A stretch of DNA of 64,000 nt, from positions 89,368 to 153,367 of the forward strand of contig JBBDSU010000030.1 in assembly GCA_040904825.1 (NCBI GenBank). Direction: 5' to 3'. Of this stretch, positions 7,513-15,489 are shown one piece after another. The notes beneath the pieces were generated by a model. That model saw only the letters and a list, made by a program, of their open reading frames with translations, did not search any database and was not told the DNA's origin. Source of the DNA: JBBDSU01 sp040904825 (GTDB lineage: Bacteria > Actinomycetota > Nitriliruptoria > Nitriliruptorales > Nitriliruptoraceae). The first letter of the stretch is position 1. Every line of letters starts with the position of its first letter. The position numbers and the translations under genes are program-made.

Positions 7513-7950
7513 TCAGTCAGTCATCCAGGACGGCTTGCCGCCCTTGGTCGCCCAGAAGATGTCAGAGATCTCGTCGATCTTGGCCAGCAGGTCTTCACCG
7601 GCTGCCGTGTCCATCGTCTTCTTGGCGTCCCCGGCCGCTTTGATCGCCAGCCAGAACTTCTCATGGAGATCCGGGTACTGCTCGACGTGCTCCGGCTTGA
7701 AATAGTCGGTCCACAGCACCGAGAGGTGGTGCTTGACAAGCTCGGCGCGTTCTTCCTTGATGAAGACGCAGCGTTGACGGAAGGTCTCGTCGTCGGAGTC
7801 GTGGTACTTCTTGGCAACCTCAAGCACCGACTCCGCCTCGATGCGCGCCTGTGCTGGGTTATACACCCCACACATCAGATCGCAGTGCGCGTCGACGCGC
7901 GTGACGTCCCGTAGTGGGTTCAGCGTGCGCAACAGGGTGGGCATCCGCAT
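7513..7950 (-). CDS. sodN: Nickel superoxide dismutase precursor
   Basis: NiSOD dismutates superoxide as a hexamer of four-helix bundles in the cytoplasm. ATG 7950 has GAGGAG upstream. A 21-residue propeptide (MRMPTLLRTLNPLRDVTRVD plus A) precedes the mature N-terminus HCDLMCGVY, which forms the nickel hook: His1, Cys2 and Cys6 are all present. The usual proline at mature position 5 is methionine here. The rest (NPAQARIEAESVLEVAKKYH ... TDYFKPEHVEQYPDLHEKFW ... KKTMDTA) is canonical. The dedicated maturation protease sodX is divergent 77 nt away. Nur-type nickel repression is known for streptomycete sodN; no operator was identified here. Confidence 0.96.
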   Translation of the reverse strand: MRMPTLLRTLNPLRDVTRVDAHCDLMCGVYNPAQARIEAESVLEVAKKYHDSDDETFRQRCVFIKEERAELVKHHLSVLWTDYFKPEHVEQYPDLHEKFWLAIKAAGDAKKTMDTAAGEDLLAKIDEISDIFWATKGGKPSWMTD

Positions 7951-8027
7951 TCGGGTCTCCTCGGATCGGCGTACGTTCCTCTCCCAGGGTAGTGCTCGAA
8001 AACGCGAACGGAACAGGAGACTGCCAA

Positions 8028-8483
8028 GTGGTCCATCCCGGGCAAGGCTGGGGCCGCCTGCGATGGCTGGTTGCCGCCGCCATAGCAGTCGCGCTGGCCG
8101 TGCACGGGCTGCGGTGGTCAGTCGTCGAGATCAACGGCACATCGATGATGCCGCTGTTTCGTCCCGGTGACCGTCTCGTAACAGTGCCCGCCATCCGGCG
8201 CCTGCTGGTCCCTGGCGCCATCGTGATCGTCGAGAACCCTCACACAGCCGGGCATCTGGTGGTCAAGCGGCTCGTTCGCATCACGGGCGACCGCGCAGTC
8301 GTCGTCGGTGATGCAGCCGATCACTCCACCGACAGCCGAACCTGGGGACCCATCGCCACATCGGCCATCCGTCGGGTCGCCCTGTGCCGATGGCCATATA
8401 TACGCAGCCTCCTCATCGGTGCGGCCACCGACGTACCGCTTGCCGATCACGCATGGGAAGCGATCAGGACTCGTCGCCGGTGA
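8028..8483 (+). CDS. sodX: Nickel-type superoxide dismutase maturation protease (signal peptidase S26-like)
   Basis: SodX removes the SodN propeptide to expose the nickel-binding histidine. GTG 8028 is chosen because AGGAG lies eight bases upstream; the frame is open to 7914 but that part overlaps sodN. The 151-residue protein has one membrane segment (about residues 12-29), then GTSMMPLFRPGD with the catalytic Ser39 and HLVVKRLV with the general-base Lys80, the Ser-Lys dyad of S26 peptidases. Divergent from sodN, it overlaps the 3' end of the CCA-adding enzyme gene by 20 nt tail to tail. Confidence 0.93.
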   Translation: MVHPGQGWGRLRWLVAAAIAVALAVHGLRWSVVEINGTSMMPLFRPGDRLVTVPAIRRLLVPGAIVIVENPHTAGHLVVKRLVRITGDRAVVVGDAADHSTDSRTWGPIATSAIRRVALCRWPYIRSLLIGAATDVPLADHAWEAIRTRRR

Positions 8484-9951
8484 CCGACCGGCGGGCCCAC
8501 CACTCGTCGAGCGCCTTGAGCGCGTCGTCCTCCGACATCTCGCCGTGGTCGAGCCTCACGTCGAGGAGGAATTGCCAGGCGTCACCAACGATCGGTCCGG
8601 GTTCGACGCCGAGGTGGCGCATGATGCGATTGCCGTCGATGGCCGGGCGGATGGCGTCGAGTTCTTCCTGCTGACGCAAGTGGGCGACACGTTCTTCTAG
8701 TTCGTCAACACGCCGCTGAATCGCCGACGCGCGACGCGTATTGCCCGTGGTCACGTCCGCTCGCGTCAATGCATTGAGACGCTCCAACAAATCGCCCGCG
8801 TCATTCACATAGCGCCGTACGGCCGCGTCGGTCCAGCCCTGCTTGTAGGTGTGGAACCGCAGATGCATGCGCACCAATTCACTCACGGCACGGATAGTGA
8901 CTTTGTCGAACCGCAGCTCGCGCAGTCGATGACGGGTCATGCGGGCGCCGACGACATCGTGGTGATGGAACGTGACGGTCCCATCCCGATGGATCTGGCG
9001 CGTATCGGGCTTGCCGATGTCATGCAGCAGTGCGGCCAATCTCAGCATCACATCGGGACCATCCGTCTCGAGCGCGATGGCATTGTCGACGACCGCCAGC
9101 GTGTGCTGGTAGACGTCCTTGTGCCGGTGAGCCGGGTCTGTGCATTCCCGGAGTTGGATCAGTTCAGGAAGCACCCATCTGGCCAGGCCTGTGTCGACGA
9201 GAAGCTCGAGGCCGCGCCGCGGGTGCGGCGCCGCGATGGTCTTGAGAAGCTCGTCTCTGATGCGCTCGGCCGAGATCGTGGCCAGCTGATCCGACATGGC
9301 GATGGCGGCTGCCTCGACGGCCGGGTCCACATCAGCGTCAAGCACCGCAGCAAAGCGAGCGAGCCTGACCATGCGCAGCGGATCATCGTCAAATGACAAC
9401 CGGGGATCGACCGGCGTGCGAAGCACGCGCTCACGCAGATCACCCAGGCCCCCGAACGGATCCACGAAGTGGTAGTCCGGCACCCGGACCGCCATCGCAT
9501 TGACCGTCAAGTCGCGACGCGCGAGATCCTGTTCGATGCGGTCGCCGTAGGTCACTTCGGGGTGACGCGAGCCCGCCTCGTACCGGTCCGACCGGTAGGT
9601 CGTGATCTCGATGGTGCGCGGGTCGCCGCGACCGTCGTCGCGCTGGCATGACACCGTTCCATAGGCTGCTCCAGTCAGCCACACCGCTGTCGCCCAGCCA
9701 CTGACGATCTTTTCGGTGTCCTCGGGGTGGGCAGAGGTTGCAAAGTCGAGGTCGATCTGGTCAAGGACACCCGCATCGGCGGCGAGCAGCGTGTCACGTA
9801 CGGTTCCACCCACCAGATGGAGTTCGTGCCCGGCTCGCGCGAACAATTCCCCCAGTTGCTGCGCTTCTGGGTACACGTCGACGAGCCGCCCGAGTTGGGC
9901 GGCCTGGTCGCTGGTCAGCGCTTCCATCGGTAAGGACGCCTCGGTCGGCAA
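8464..9951 (-). CDS. cca: CCA tRNA nucleotidyltransferase with HD domain
   Basis: This enzyme adds or repairs the 3' CCA end of tRNAs. The 495-residue protein starts at ATG 9951 (a second ATG at 9927 is possible). The class II polymerase head is clear: LVGGTVRDTLL at residues 47-57, then the acidic pair in IDLDFATSAHPED, RRDLTVNAMAV and FDDDPLRMVRLARFAA. A C-terminal HD phosphohydrolase domain follows (HRHKDVYQHTLAVV, then LLHDIGKPDTR), as in actinobacterial PcnA. Position next to the nudix and DUF6049 genes matches the mycobacterial order. Its stop overlaps sodX. Confidence 0.94.
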   Translation of the reverse strand: MPTEASLPMEALTSDQAAQLGRLVDVYPEAQQLGELFARAGHELHLVGGTVRDTLLAADAGVLDQIDLDFATSAHPEDTEKIVSGWATAVWLTGAAYGTVSCQRDDGRGDPRTIEITTYRSDRYEAGSRHPEVTYGDRIEQDLARRDLTVNAMAVRVPDYHFVDPFGGLGDLRERVLRTPVDPRLSFDDDPLRMVRLARFAAVLDADVDPAVEAAAIAMSDQLATISAERIRDELLKTIAAPHPRRGLELLVDTGLARWVLPELIQLRECTDPAHRHKDVYQHTLAVVDNAIALETDGPDVMLRLAALLHDIGKPDTRQIHRDGTVTFHHHDVVGARMTRHRLRELRFDKVTIRAVSELVRMHLRFHTYKQGWTDAAVRRYVNDAGDLLERLNALTRADVTTGNTRRASAIQRRVDELEERVAHLRQQEELDAIRPAIDGNRIMRHLGVEPGPIVGDAWQFLLDVRLDHGEMSEDDALKALDEWWARRSVTGDES

Positions 9952-10036
9952 GCGGGAGGTCAGGCTACTTCCGTCAGACAGTGTGGCGGTGCCACATCTG
10001 ACACCGGCACCCTGATGTGGTCATGGAGACATCAAC

Positions 10037-10633
10037 GTGGCAGACCTTTCAAGCGATCCACCCCCTCCTGATGCCGAACCTGTGAGCACTCAGACTGACA
10101 GCATCGACGCGGACGCCACCGGCCTCGACAGCCCGTTGGATCTTGACGAACGGGAGCGCACGCTCGATCGCGGTGTGGTGACCCTCTGGCGCCTCCAAGC
10201 CGCTGCCGGCTGGGCCGTCGCAGGACTGGTGACAGCGACGATCGGCGCGATGCTGGCAACGTCGGCTCGCTGGCTGCCTGCGGTCGTCATGGCAGCTGTC
10301 GCGGCCACTGTCATCGTCATCGTGCCCCCTTGGCGCTTTCGTCGGTGGCGCTGGCGTGTCACCAACCAAGCCCTTGAACTGCGTTACGGCATCGTCGTCC
10401 ACCGGCATATCGCTGTGCCCTATTTCCGCATCCAACAGATTGACGTCACGCGGCGGCCCCTGGAACGACTGGCAGGTCTGTCCGCACTCGAAGTCACCAC
10501 AGCATCAGCCTCCGGCACCGTACGGCTGCCGGGCCTTGACGAGCGACTCGCTCCGGCACTTCGCACCACGTTGATCGAACGTGCCCGCGCGGCAACAGCA
10601 GCGTTTGACGGTGACGGTCGCGATGCCGTCTGA
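10037..10633 (+). CDS. Bacterial PH (bPH2/YdbS-like) membrane protein
   Basis: A 198-residue protein from GTG 10037, with GGAG upstream. About 45 polar residues precede two membrane segments (roughly 54-74 and 78-98). A bPH2 domain follows: RWRWRVTNQALELRYGIVVH, then PYFRIQQIDVTRRPLERLAG and LEVTTASASGTVRLPGL. This is the YdbS pattern. Such proteins are usually encoded next to a larger YdbT partner with several bPH2 domains, as here. Proteins of this pair have been linked to resistance to antimicrobial peptides in Bacillus; the role in actinobacteria is not known. Confidence 0.85.
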   Translation: MADLSSDPPPPDAEPVSTQTDSIDADATGLDSPLDLDERERTLDRGVVTLWRLQAAAGWAVAGLVTATIGAMLATSARWLPAVVMAAVAATVIVIVPPWRFRRWRWRVTNQALELRYGIVVHRHIAVPYFRIQQIDVTRRPLERLAGLSALEVTTASASGTVRLPGLDERLAPALRTTLIERARAATAAFDGDGRDAV

Positions 10634-12407
10634 CGATGTCCCGCCTCCGTCACCGTCGTCGTTTGCCGACCCTCGGCGGCTCCACCCTGCATCGATTGCG
10701 CTGGGCATCCCCCTCACCCAACTGATCCAAGCACTGATCTTCCCGGCGGCGGCCGCCGTCACCACCGGCGGCCGCATCACCTTGTGGCTGCTTCTGGGTG
10801 TCGCGGCAGCAGGGCTCGTTGTGCGCACCCTTGCATGGCAGCGCTTCCGGTATTCGTTCGATGGGCGTGTCATCCGGGTCTCCAGCGGTGTGATCAGCCG
10901 CAACCACCGGAGTGTGGATATTGGACGCATCCAGCAAGTGGAGCTGGACCGCTCACTCGCCCACAGGATGGTCGGTGTCACCACCGTGCGCATCGAAACC
11001 GCTGGGAGCAACAGCGGTCCCGAGATCGAGCTTCGTGTGCTCACCCACATGCAAGCGCTCGCGCTGCGGGCGGCGGTCAGAACAAGCCAACGCCTGACGG
11101 CCGGATCAAACGGCGCAACCGGAGCGACCGGAGCGACCGGAGCGACCGGAGCGACCGACCCCGGCGCGAAGCTGCCGACCCTGCTCACCGTGCCGCTGAG
11201 GCATATCGCGCTTGCCGCCGTCACCGGACGGCAACTGTTCGTCCTTCCGGCGATTCTCGGCGCCAGCCTCCAGCTCCTCGGCGGTCAAGTCGGCGCGTTT
11301 TTCGCCTGGACCATCGAGCGGATCGAATCGGCGGTAGGCGACAGTGGAGTCATCGGTAGTGGCGAGGTGACGGTCGGCCTGGCGCTGGCCGTGGCCGCCA
11401 CAGGTCTGCTCGCCGCGGCCATTGTCACCGCGGCTGCTGTCGGCATCGTGCGCGACGGAGGCTTCACCGTGCAACGAGACGGCGACGACCTCGTGGTCCA
11501 GCGGGGACTGCTCAGTACACGGAGCTCGTCCATTCCCCTTGGCCGAGTCCAGTTGGTGCATGTCGCCCGCAATCCGCTCAGGCGGCTCTTACGGGTCGCC
11601 AGTGTGCGCATCCACTCGGCGGGGGGAGCCGGAGGCGCAGATGGCCGCATCGTGGTTCCACTCATGACGAATGCTCGGGTGCCGTCCTTCGTGGGGAGTG
11701 TGCTCGACGTTGATCAGCTGCCGCCTCTCGCTGGACACCCACGACAGGCCCGCCGTCGTGCGGTGTTCAGGTGGATACGCCGGCTCGTACCGCTGGCGAT
11801 CATCGTCGGGTTCATCACACACGTGCGCCAACGCTTCGAGATTCCCAGGCCGTCCGACCTGCAACCTGCATCATTGATCGGCTGGTTGGGCGACTTGGGG
11901 ACCGGGTATGCGGCTTCGTCACTGCCTGCGGTGGCAATCGCAGTGGGCGTCGCACTCCTGGCAACGATCATCCTTGGGTTGTCTGAATACAGGCTCTTGG
12001 CCCATGGTGTCGGCTCAGAGGTGCTTGCCAGCCGCAACGGAACCATCGGCTCACTCACCGTGTTCGCACCTACCCGCAGGATCCAGGCCGCGACGCTGCG
12101 CTCCAGTTGGTTTCAGCGCCGCCTGCATCTGGCGACGGTAATCGCCCACATCGCAGGACCTGGGGGCGACATCCACGTGACCAATGCCGCAGACTGCGTG
12201 GCCATGAGGCGACATTCGCACCTGGTGGACGACGCCAGCGGATCACACCTCAAGCATGACCGTGACCGGACCGTCGTTGACCAGCCCAACCTGCATGTGG
12301 GTCCTGAACCGTCCGGTCGCGACCTCCACACCGGCCTGGCGAAGGGCCACGACGAGGCGCTCGATGAGCGGTTCAGCGATCTCCGGCGGCGCGGCGTCGA
12401 CGAATGA
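10623..12407 (+). CDS. Multi-domain bacterial PH (bPH2/YdbT-like) membrane protein
   Basis: ATG 10623 overlaps the stop of the preceding bPH2 gene by 11 nt, so the two are translationally coupled; the frame is open to 10581 but that start is unlikely. The 594-residue protein contains three bPH2 copies (near GRVIRVSSGVISRNHRSVDI, GDDLVVQRGLLSTRSSSIPL and GSEVLASRNGTIGSLTVFAP), each after a pair of membrane segments. Between the first and second copies lies a run of five GAT tripeptides coded by a 9-bp minisatellite. The last 50 or so residues are not bPH2-like and are read through the antisense strand of dtd, so the original stop may have been lost. Confidence 0.85.
   Translation: MPSDDVPPPSPSSFADPRRLHPASIALGIPLTQLIQALIFPAAAAVTTGGRITLWLLLGVAAAGLVVRTLAWQRFRYSFDGRVIRVSSGVISRNHRSVDIGRIQQVELDRSLAHRMVGVTTVRIETAGSNSGPEIELRVLTHMQALALRAAVRTSQRLTAGSNGATGATGATGATGATDPGAKLPTLLTVPLRHIALAAVTGRQLFVLPAILGASLQLLGGQVGAFFAWTIERIESAVGDSGVIGSGEVTVGLALAVAATGLLAAAIVTAAAVGIVRDGGFTVQRDGDDLVVQRGLLSTRSSSIPLGRVQLVHVARNPLRRLLRVASVRIHSAGGAGGADGRIVVPLMTNARVPSFVGSVLDVDQLPPLAGHPRQARRRAVFRWIRRLVPLAIIVGFITHVRQRFEIPRPSDLQPASLIGWLGDLGTGYAASSLPAVAIAVGVALLATIILGLSEYRLLAHGVGSEVLASRNGTIGSLTVFAPTRRIQAATLRSSWFQRRLHLATVIAHIAGPGGDIHVTNAADCVAMRRHSHLVDDASGSHLKHDRDRTVVDQPNLHVGPEPSGRDLHTGLAKGHDEALDERFSDLRRRGVDE
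11112..11156 (+). repeat. 9-bp coding minisatellite, five copies (Gly-Ala-Thr)
   Basis: One copy of GGCGCAACC followed by four perfect copies of GGAGCGACC, in frame, giving five Gly-Ala-Thr units in the linker of the bPH2 protein. Because the unit is a multiple of three, copy-number change would alter linker length without breaking the frame. Confidence 0.95.
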
Positions 12408-12698
12408 TGGCCGGCGCCCCTTGGTCGTGTCGGCATAGAGCGTGAACTGGCTGACCACCAGCATGGCGCCTCCCGAATCGCGGCATGACAGGTTCATTCC
12501 TCCAGCCTCGTCGGGAAACACTCGCAGATTGACGAGCTTGTCCGCCAAGCGGTCCGCCTGAGCGACCGTGTCCTCGTGGGTGACACCCACCAAAACGGCC
12601 ATTCCTACGCCGATCCGACCGGTCTCCACGGCCGGTTCATCCCGATCGAGCGCAGAGGTGACCCACGCCTGGCTGACCCGTTGAACCAAGGCCCTCAC
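12243..12698 (-). CDS. dtd: D-aminoacyl-tRNA deacylase
   Basis: DTD hydrolyses D-aminoacyl-tRNAs (and Gly-tRNA-Ala) to keep D-residues and mischarged tRNA out of translation. The 151-residue protein starts at GTG 12698 (MRALVQRVSQAWVT when initiated). Both catalytic signatures are present: SQFTLYADTTKGRRPSF near the middle and NDGPVTVMLEV at the end. Its 3' 165 nt overlap the C-terminal coding of the bPH2 protein on the opposite strand. The start has only a weak ribosome site. Confidence 0.94.
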   Translation of the reverse strand: MRALVQRVSQAWVTSALDRDEPAVETGRIGVGMAVLVGVTHEDTVAQADRLADKLVNLRVFPDEAGGMNLSCRDSGGAMLVVSQFTLYADTTKGRRPSFVDAAPPEIAEPLIERLVVALRQAGVEVATGRFRTHMQVGLVNDGPVTVMLEV

Positions 12699-12748
12699 GA
12701 CCGCGTTCTCATGGCCAGTTCACCCTTCGTTGCAACGGAGGCGGTCGC

Positions 12749-12754
12749 TACCCT
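12749..12754 (+). promoter_or_regulatory. Candidate -10 element for a leaderless nudix transcript
   Basis: TACCCT fits TANNNT and lies 6 nt upstream of ATG 12761, which has no Shine-Dalgarno sequence. Transcription would start at or next to the initiation codon. No good -35 is visible. Confidence 0.35.
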
Positions 12755-12760
12755 CGGGTC

Positions 12761-13324
12761 ATGTCGACCTACCCAACCCTCAGTGCGACGTCCGCTGGTG
12801 GTGTCGTGTGCGATGACCGTCCCGATGGTCGCCGTTGGGTCCTTCTTATTGCCCGCCGTAATGCGGCCGGCCAGATCCAGTGGACCCTACCCAAGGGTGG
12901 CATTGAAGAAGGGGAGAGCAACGAACAGGCAGCACTCCGGGAAGTCCGTGAAGAAACGGGACATGGTGCGGTGATTGTCACCCTGCTCGAAACCATCGAC
13001 TACTGGTTCGTGTGGCGGCCCGACCGGGTCCGATACCACAAGTTCGTCCACTACTACTTCATGTGGTGGGACGGCCAGGAGCCTGGAGACCGCGACGACG
13101 AAGCGGAACACATCGAGTGGGTGCCCGCTGACATCGCACTGCTCCGGTTGGCTCATCGCAACGAGCGCCGGCTGGTCACTCGAGCCCAGCAATTGACGCC
13201 AGCGATCCCCCAGCCGTTTACACCGCTGACCTCTGGCCCCACCCGGCAGCCCCGGTCACGTGCTCGTGAGAATTCGGCCGGCAGCATCAGCGTCGCGTCC
13301 GCCGAGACGCGGATCGACCGTTGA
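12761..13324 (+). CDS. NUDIX hydrolase
   Basis: A 187-residue protein from ATG 12761. The nudix box is complete: GGIEEGESNEQAALREVREE plus TG, with the catalytic REVREE. Upstream is WVLLIARRNAAGQIQWTLPK and downstream YHKFVHYYFMWWDG, as in the mutT4/Rv3908-type protein encoded between pcnA and the DUF6049 gene in mycobacteria. The last 40 residues (from about PFTPLTSGPTRQPRSR) are low-complexity and basic. The substrate cannot be told from sequence. Its stop TGA overlaps the TTG start of the DUF6049 gene, making it the first gene of a tight chain to the ECF sigma factor. Confidence 0.9.
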   Translation: MSTYPTLSATSAGGVVCDDRPDGRRWVLLIARRNAAGQIQWTLPKGGIEEGESNEQAALREVREETGHGAVIVTLLETIDYWFVWRPDRVRYHKFVHYYFMWWDGQEPGDRDDEAEHIEWVPADIALLRLAHRNERRLVTRAQQLTPAIPQPFTPLTSGPTRQPRSRARENSAGSISVASAETRIDR

Positions 13325-15489
13325 GTCGACGTTCGGCCACAGGCAACGTTGGTGTCGTCGCCGGACTCGTCGTCACCATCGCCATGATGATGACCGCGAT
13401 GCCCGTGTTGCCGGCATCCGCTGATGACCACTTCGCCGTCGATCTTGAGATCACCGCCTTCACCGGCGTGCTGGGCCCCGGCAGCGTTCCCGTCGTCGAT
13501 CTCGCCGAGGCCAACGGGACCCTTCGACAGGCTCCGTCCGACCTTGAGATCCGAGCGCTGATCGCCAACCTTCACTCCCAGCCGATCGACCAGTTGCGAC
13601 TCGTCGTCGAGATTCATCCGGCCGCAACTTCCCGGGCAGGCCTTCACCGAACACTCGCCACCGGACCGTCGACAGCTGCCATGCGAATCCTCGACGAGCC
13701 GGTGCGCCAAGGCGGCGTCGTGGCAACCAACGACATCGCCGGCGTCAGGGTGCGACTGCCGAGCGCCGGTGTTCCCTGGGCCCCTGAGGGTGGAGTCCAC
13801 CCCGTCCGCATTGCCGTGGTGCGCGGGACCGAGGTGCTCAACGAGGTCACGACCGCCGTCGTCTGGCTGCCCGAGCCTCCGATGGCACCCGTCCGAATGA
13901 CGACCGTGTGGCCACTCGATAGTGCTCCAGCCCGGCAACTTGGAGGCGTGTACGACGTAGCCAGCGATGTCGACCTGCGCCCAGGCGGGCGGCTCGACCG
14001 TTTGCTCACCGCCATCGAGCGATCGTCTGATCCACCGATCGCCCTAGCCCCAGCAGCCCACCTGCTCGACGAGCTACGCGACCGCGCCAACGGCTTCATA
14101 CGCATCGATCACCTCGATCAATCGACGCAACAGCTCGTGACGATCGAACCCGAAGACGCCTCGGCCCGGCTGGCGAACGATGTCCTCCAGCGGATCCGTT
14201 CGATCGCGCGCACACTGCCGTCGGGACCGTTGACGGGCATCTATGCCCGAGCCGACCTCGACGCCTTGACCGCGTCCGGGGTCGGATCACGTCTCCAGGA
14301 CATGGCCACATCCGCGGCAACCGATGGCACAGCCCGGCTGGCGGATGCCTTGGAGGTCGAACCCGATGCCACCACCTTCCTTGCCACCGACCCGCTGACT
14401 CCCGCCGCACTCGACCTGCTGCCAGTCGAACAGGTGCTGCTCCCCCACAACGCTGCGGTCCGGGCTAGCGATGACCGCTTTGACACGGTCCGGCCGGTGG
14501 CCACGCCATCGGGACGCACCATGCGGGCTGTCGTTGCTGACCCGTATCTGTCGACCACCGCGATCACGGATGACGATCACGGCACCGTGATCACGGTCCA
14601 GAAATTCCTGACGAGTTCTGCGATGATGTACTTCCAGGCAGCCGGTACCGCCAATCGCGTCGTGCTGGTGATGCCGCCGCCCTCGTGGGAGCCGACGACG
14701 GCGACAGCGACGCGACTGCTCGAAGGGATCAATGAAGCGACCTGGATCACCGCAGTCACCCCAGACCAACTGGTCGCCGAGGGCAGGCGCTCCGCCCGGG
14801 CCATCGAATTGTCGCCGACTCGACCCGGACCGGGCCTGTCGCCATCGTTCATCTCCGACCTTGAAGCTGCGCGCCAGGCCCTCGACATCGCGCGTGCGAT
14901 CACACCCGAAGGGATGGCGTTGATCGGCGGCCACACCACTGACGAGCTCGAAGACGGTCTGCTCAAGGCGACGTCACGCTGGTTGGTGGCGGGCCGGACG
15001 ACCCAAGCGGAAGCACTCATTGATGACGTTCGCAGCGTCGCCGAGGCGGCGATCGGCACCATCGAAGTCAGTTCGTCGCGCGTCACGCTCACTTCGGACA
15101 CCGGCATGATTCCGGTGGCATTGCACCGTACGAGCGGGGACGCCATCGCCGTCACGGTCGAAGTCATCTCCCCCGGCAGATTGACATGGCCGGATGGCCG
15201 CCGATCACCTGCGATCGTGCTGGCCAACGACGAGCATCAGTCCGTGTCGTTCGCGACGCGAGCACTGTCCACCGGTACCTTCCCCGTGACAGTCAGGATT
15301 TTGGACCCTTCGGGGCGCCACGAGCTTCAAACGGCGACCCTGCCAGTGCGATCGACGGCGATCTCAAGGCCCGCACTCATCGTCACCGGCGGATTGGTCG
15401 CCTTGCTGATCGGTTTTGGGGCCTGGCGCCAAGGCACTAGCAAGCCCCGGCTCCCGAAGCCGGCTGGAGACACTCATGACCGACGGTGA
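13321..15489 (+). CDS. DUF6049-type exported membrane-anchored protein
   Basis: A 722-residue protein, probably from TTG 13321 in the stop of the nudix gene; ATG 13384 is an alternative that would remove most of the n-region. A signal peptide (VVAGLVVTIAMMMTAMPVLP then ASA) leads to a very long extracytoplasmic region, and one C-terminal membrane segment (PALIVTGGLVALLIGFGAW) with a short basic tail anchors it. There are no catalytic motifs I recognise. Position between the nudix gene and the MviN/kinase locus corresponds to mycobacterial Rv3909, the DUF6049 family, whose function is unknown. The wall-synthesis context suggests an envelope role. Confidence 0.8.
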   Translation: MSRRSATGNVGVVAGLVVTIAMMMTAMPVLPASADDHFAVDLEITAFTGVLGPGSVPVVDLAEANGTLRQAPSDLEIRALIANLHSQPIDQLRLVVEIHPAATSRAGLHRTLATGPSTAAMRILDEPVRQGGVVATNDIAGVRVRLPSAGVPWAPEGGVHPVRIAVVRGTEVLNEVTTAVVWLPEPPMAPVRMTTVWPLDSAPARQLGGVYDVASDVDLRPGGRLDRLLTAIERSSDPPIALAPAAHLLDELRDRANGFIRIDHLDQSTQQLVTIEPEDASARLANDVLQRIRSIARTLPSGPLTGIYARADLDALTASGVGSRLQDMATSAATDGTARLADALEVEPDATTFLATDPLTPAALDLLPVEQVLLPHNAAVRASDDRFDTVRPVATPSGRTMRAVVADPYLSTTAITDDDHGTVITVQKFLTSSAMMYFQAAGTANRVVLVMPPPSWEPTTATATRLLEGINEATWITAVTPDQLVAEGRRSARAIELSPTRPGPGLSPSFISDLEAARQALDIARAITPEGMALIGGHTTDELEDGLLKATSRWLVAGRTTQAEALIDDVRSVAEAAIGTIEVSSSRVTLTSDTGMIPVALHRTSGDAIAVTVEVISPGRLTWPDGRRSPAIVLANDEHQSVSFATRALSTGTFPVTVRILDPSGRHELQTATLPVRSTAISRPALIVTGGLVALLIGFGAWRQGTSKPRLPKPAGDTHDRR

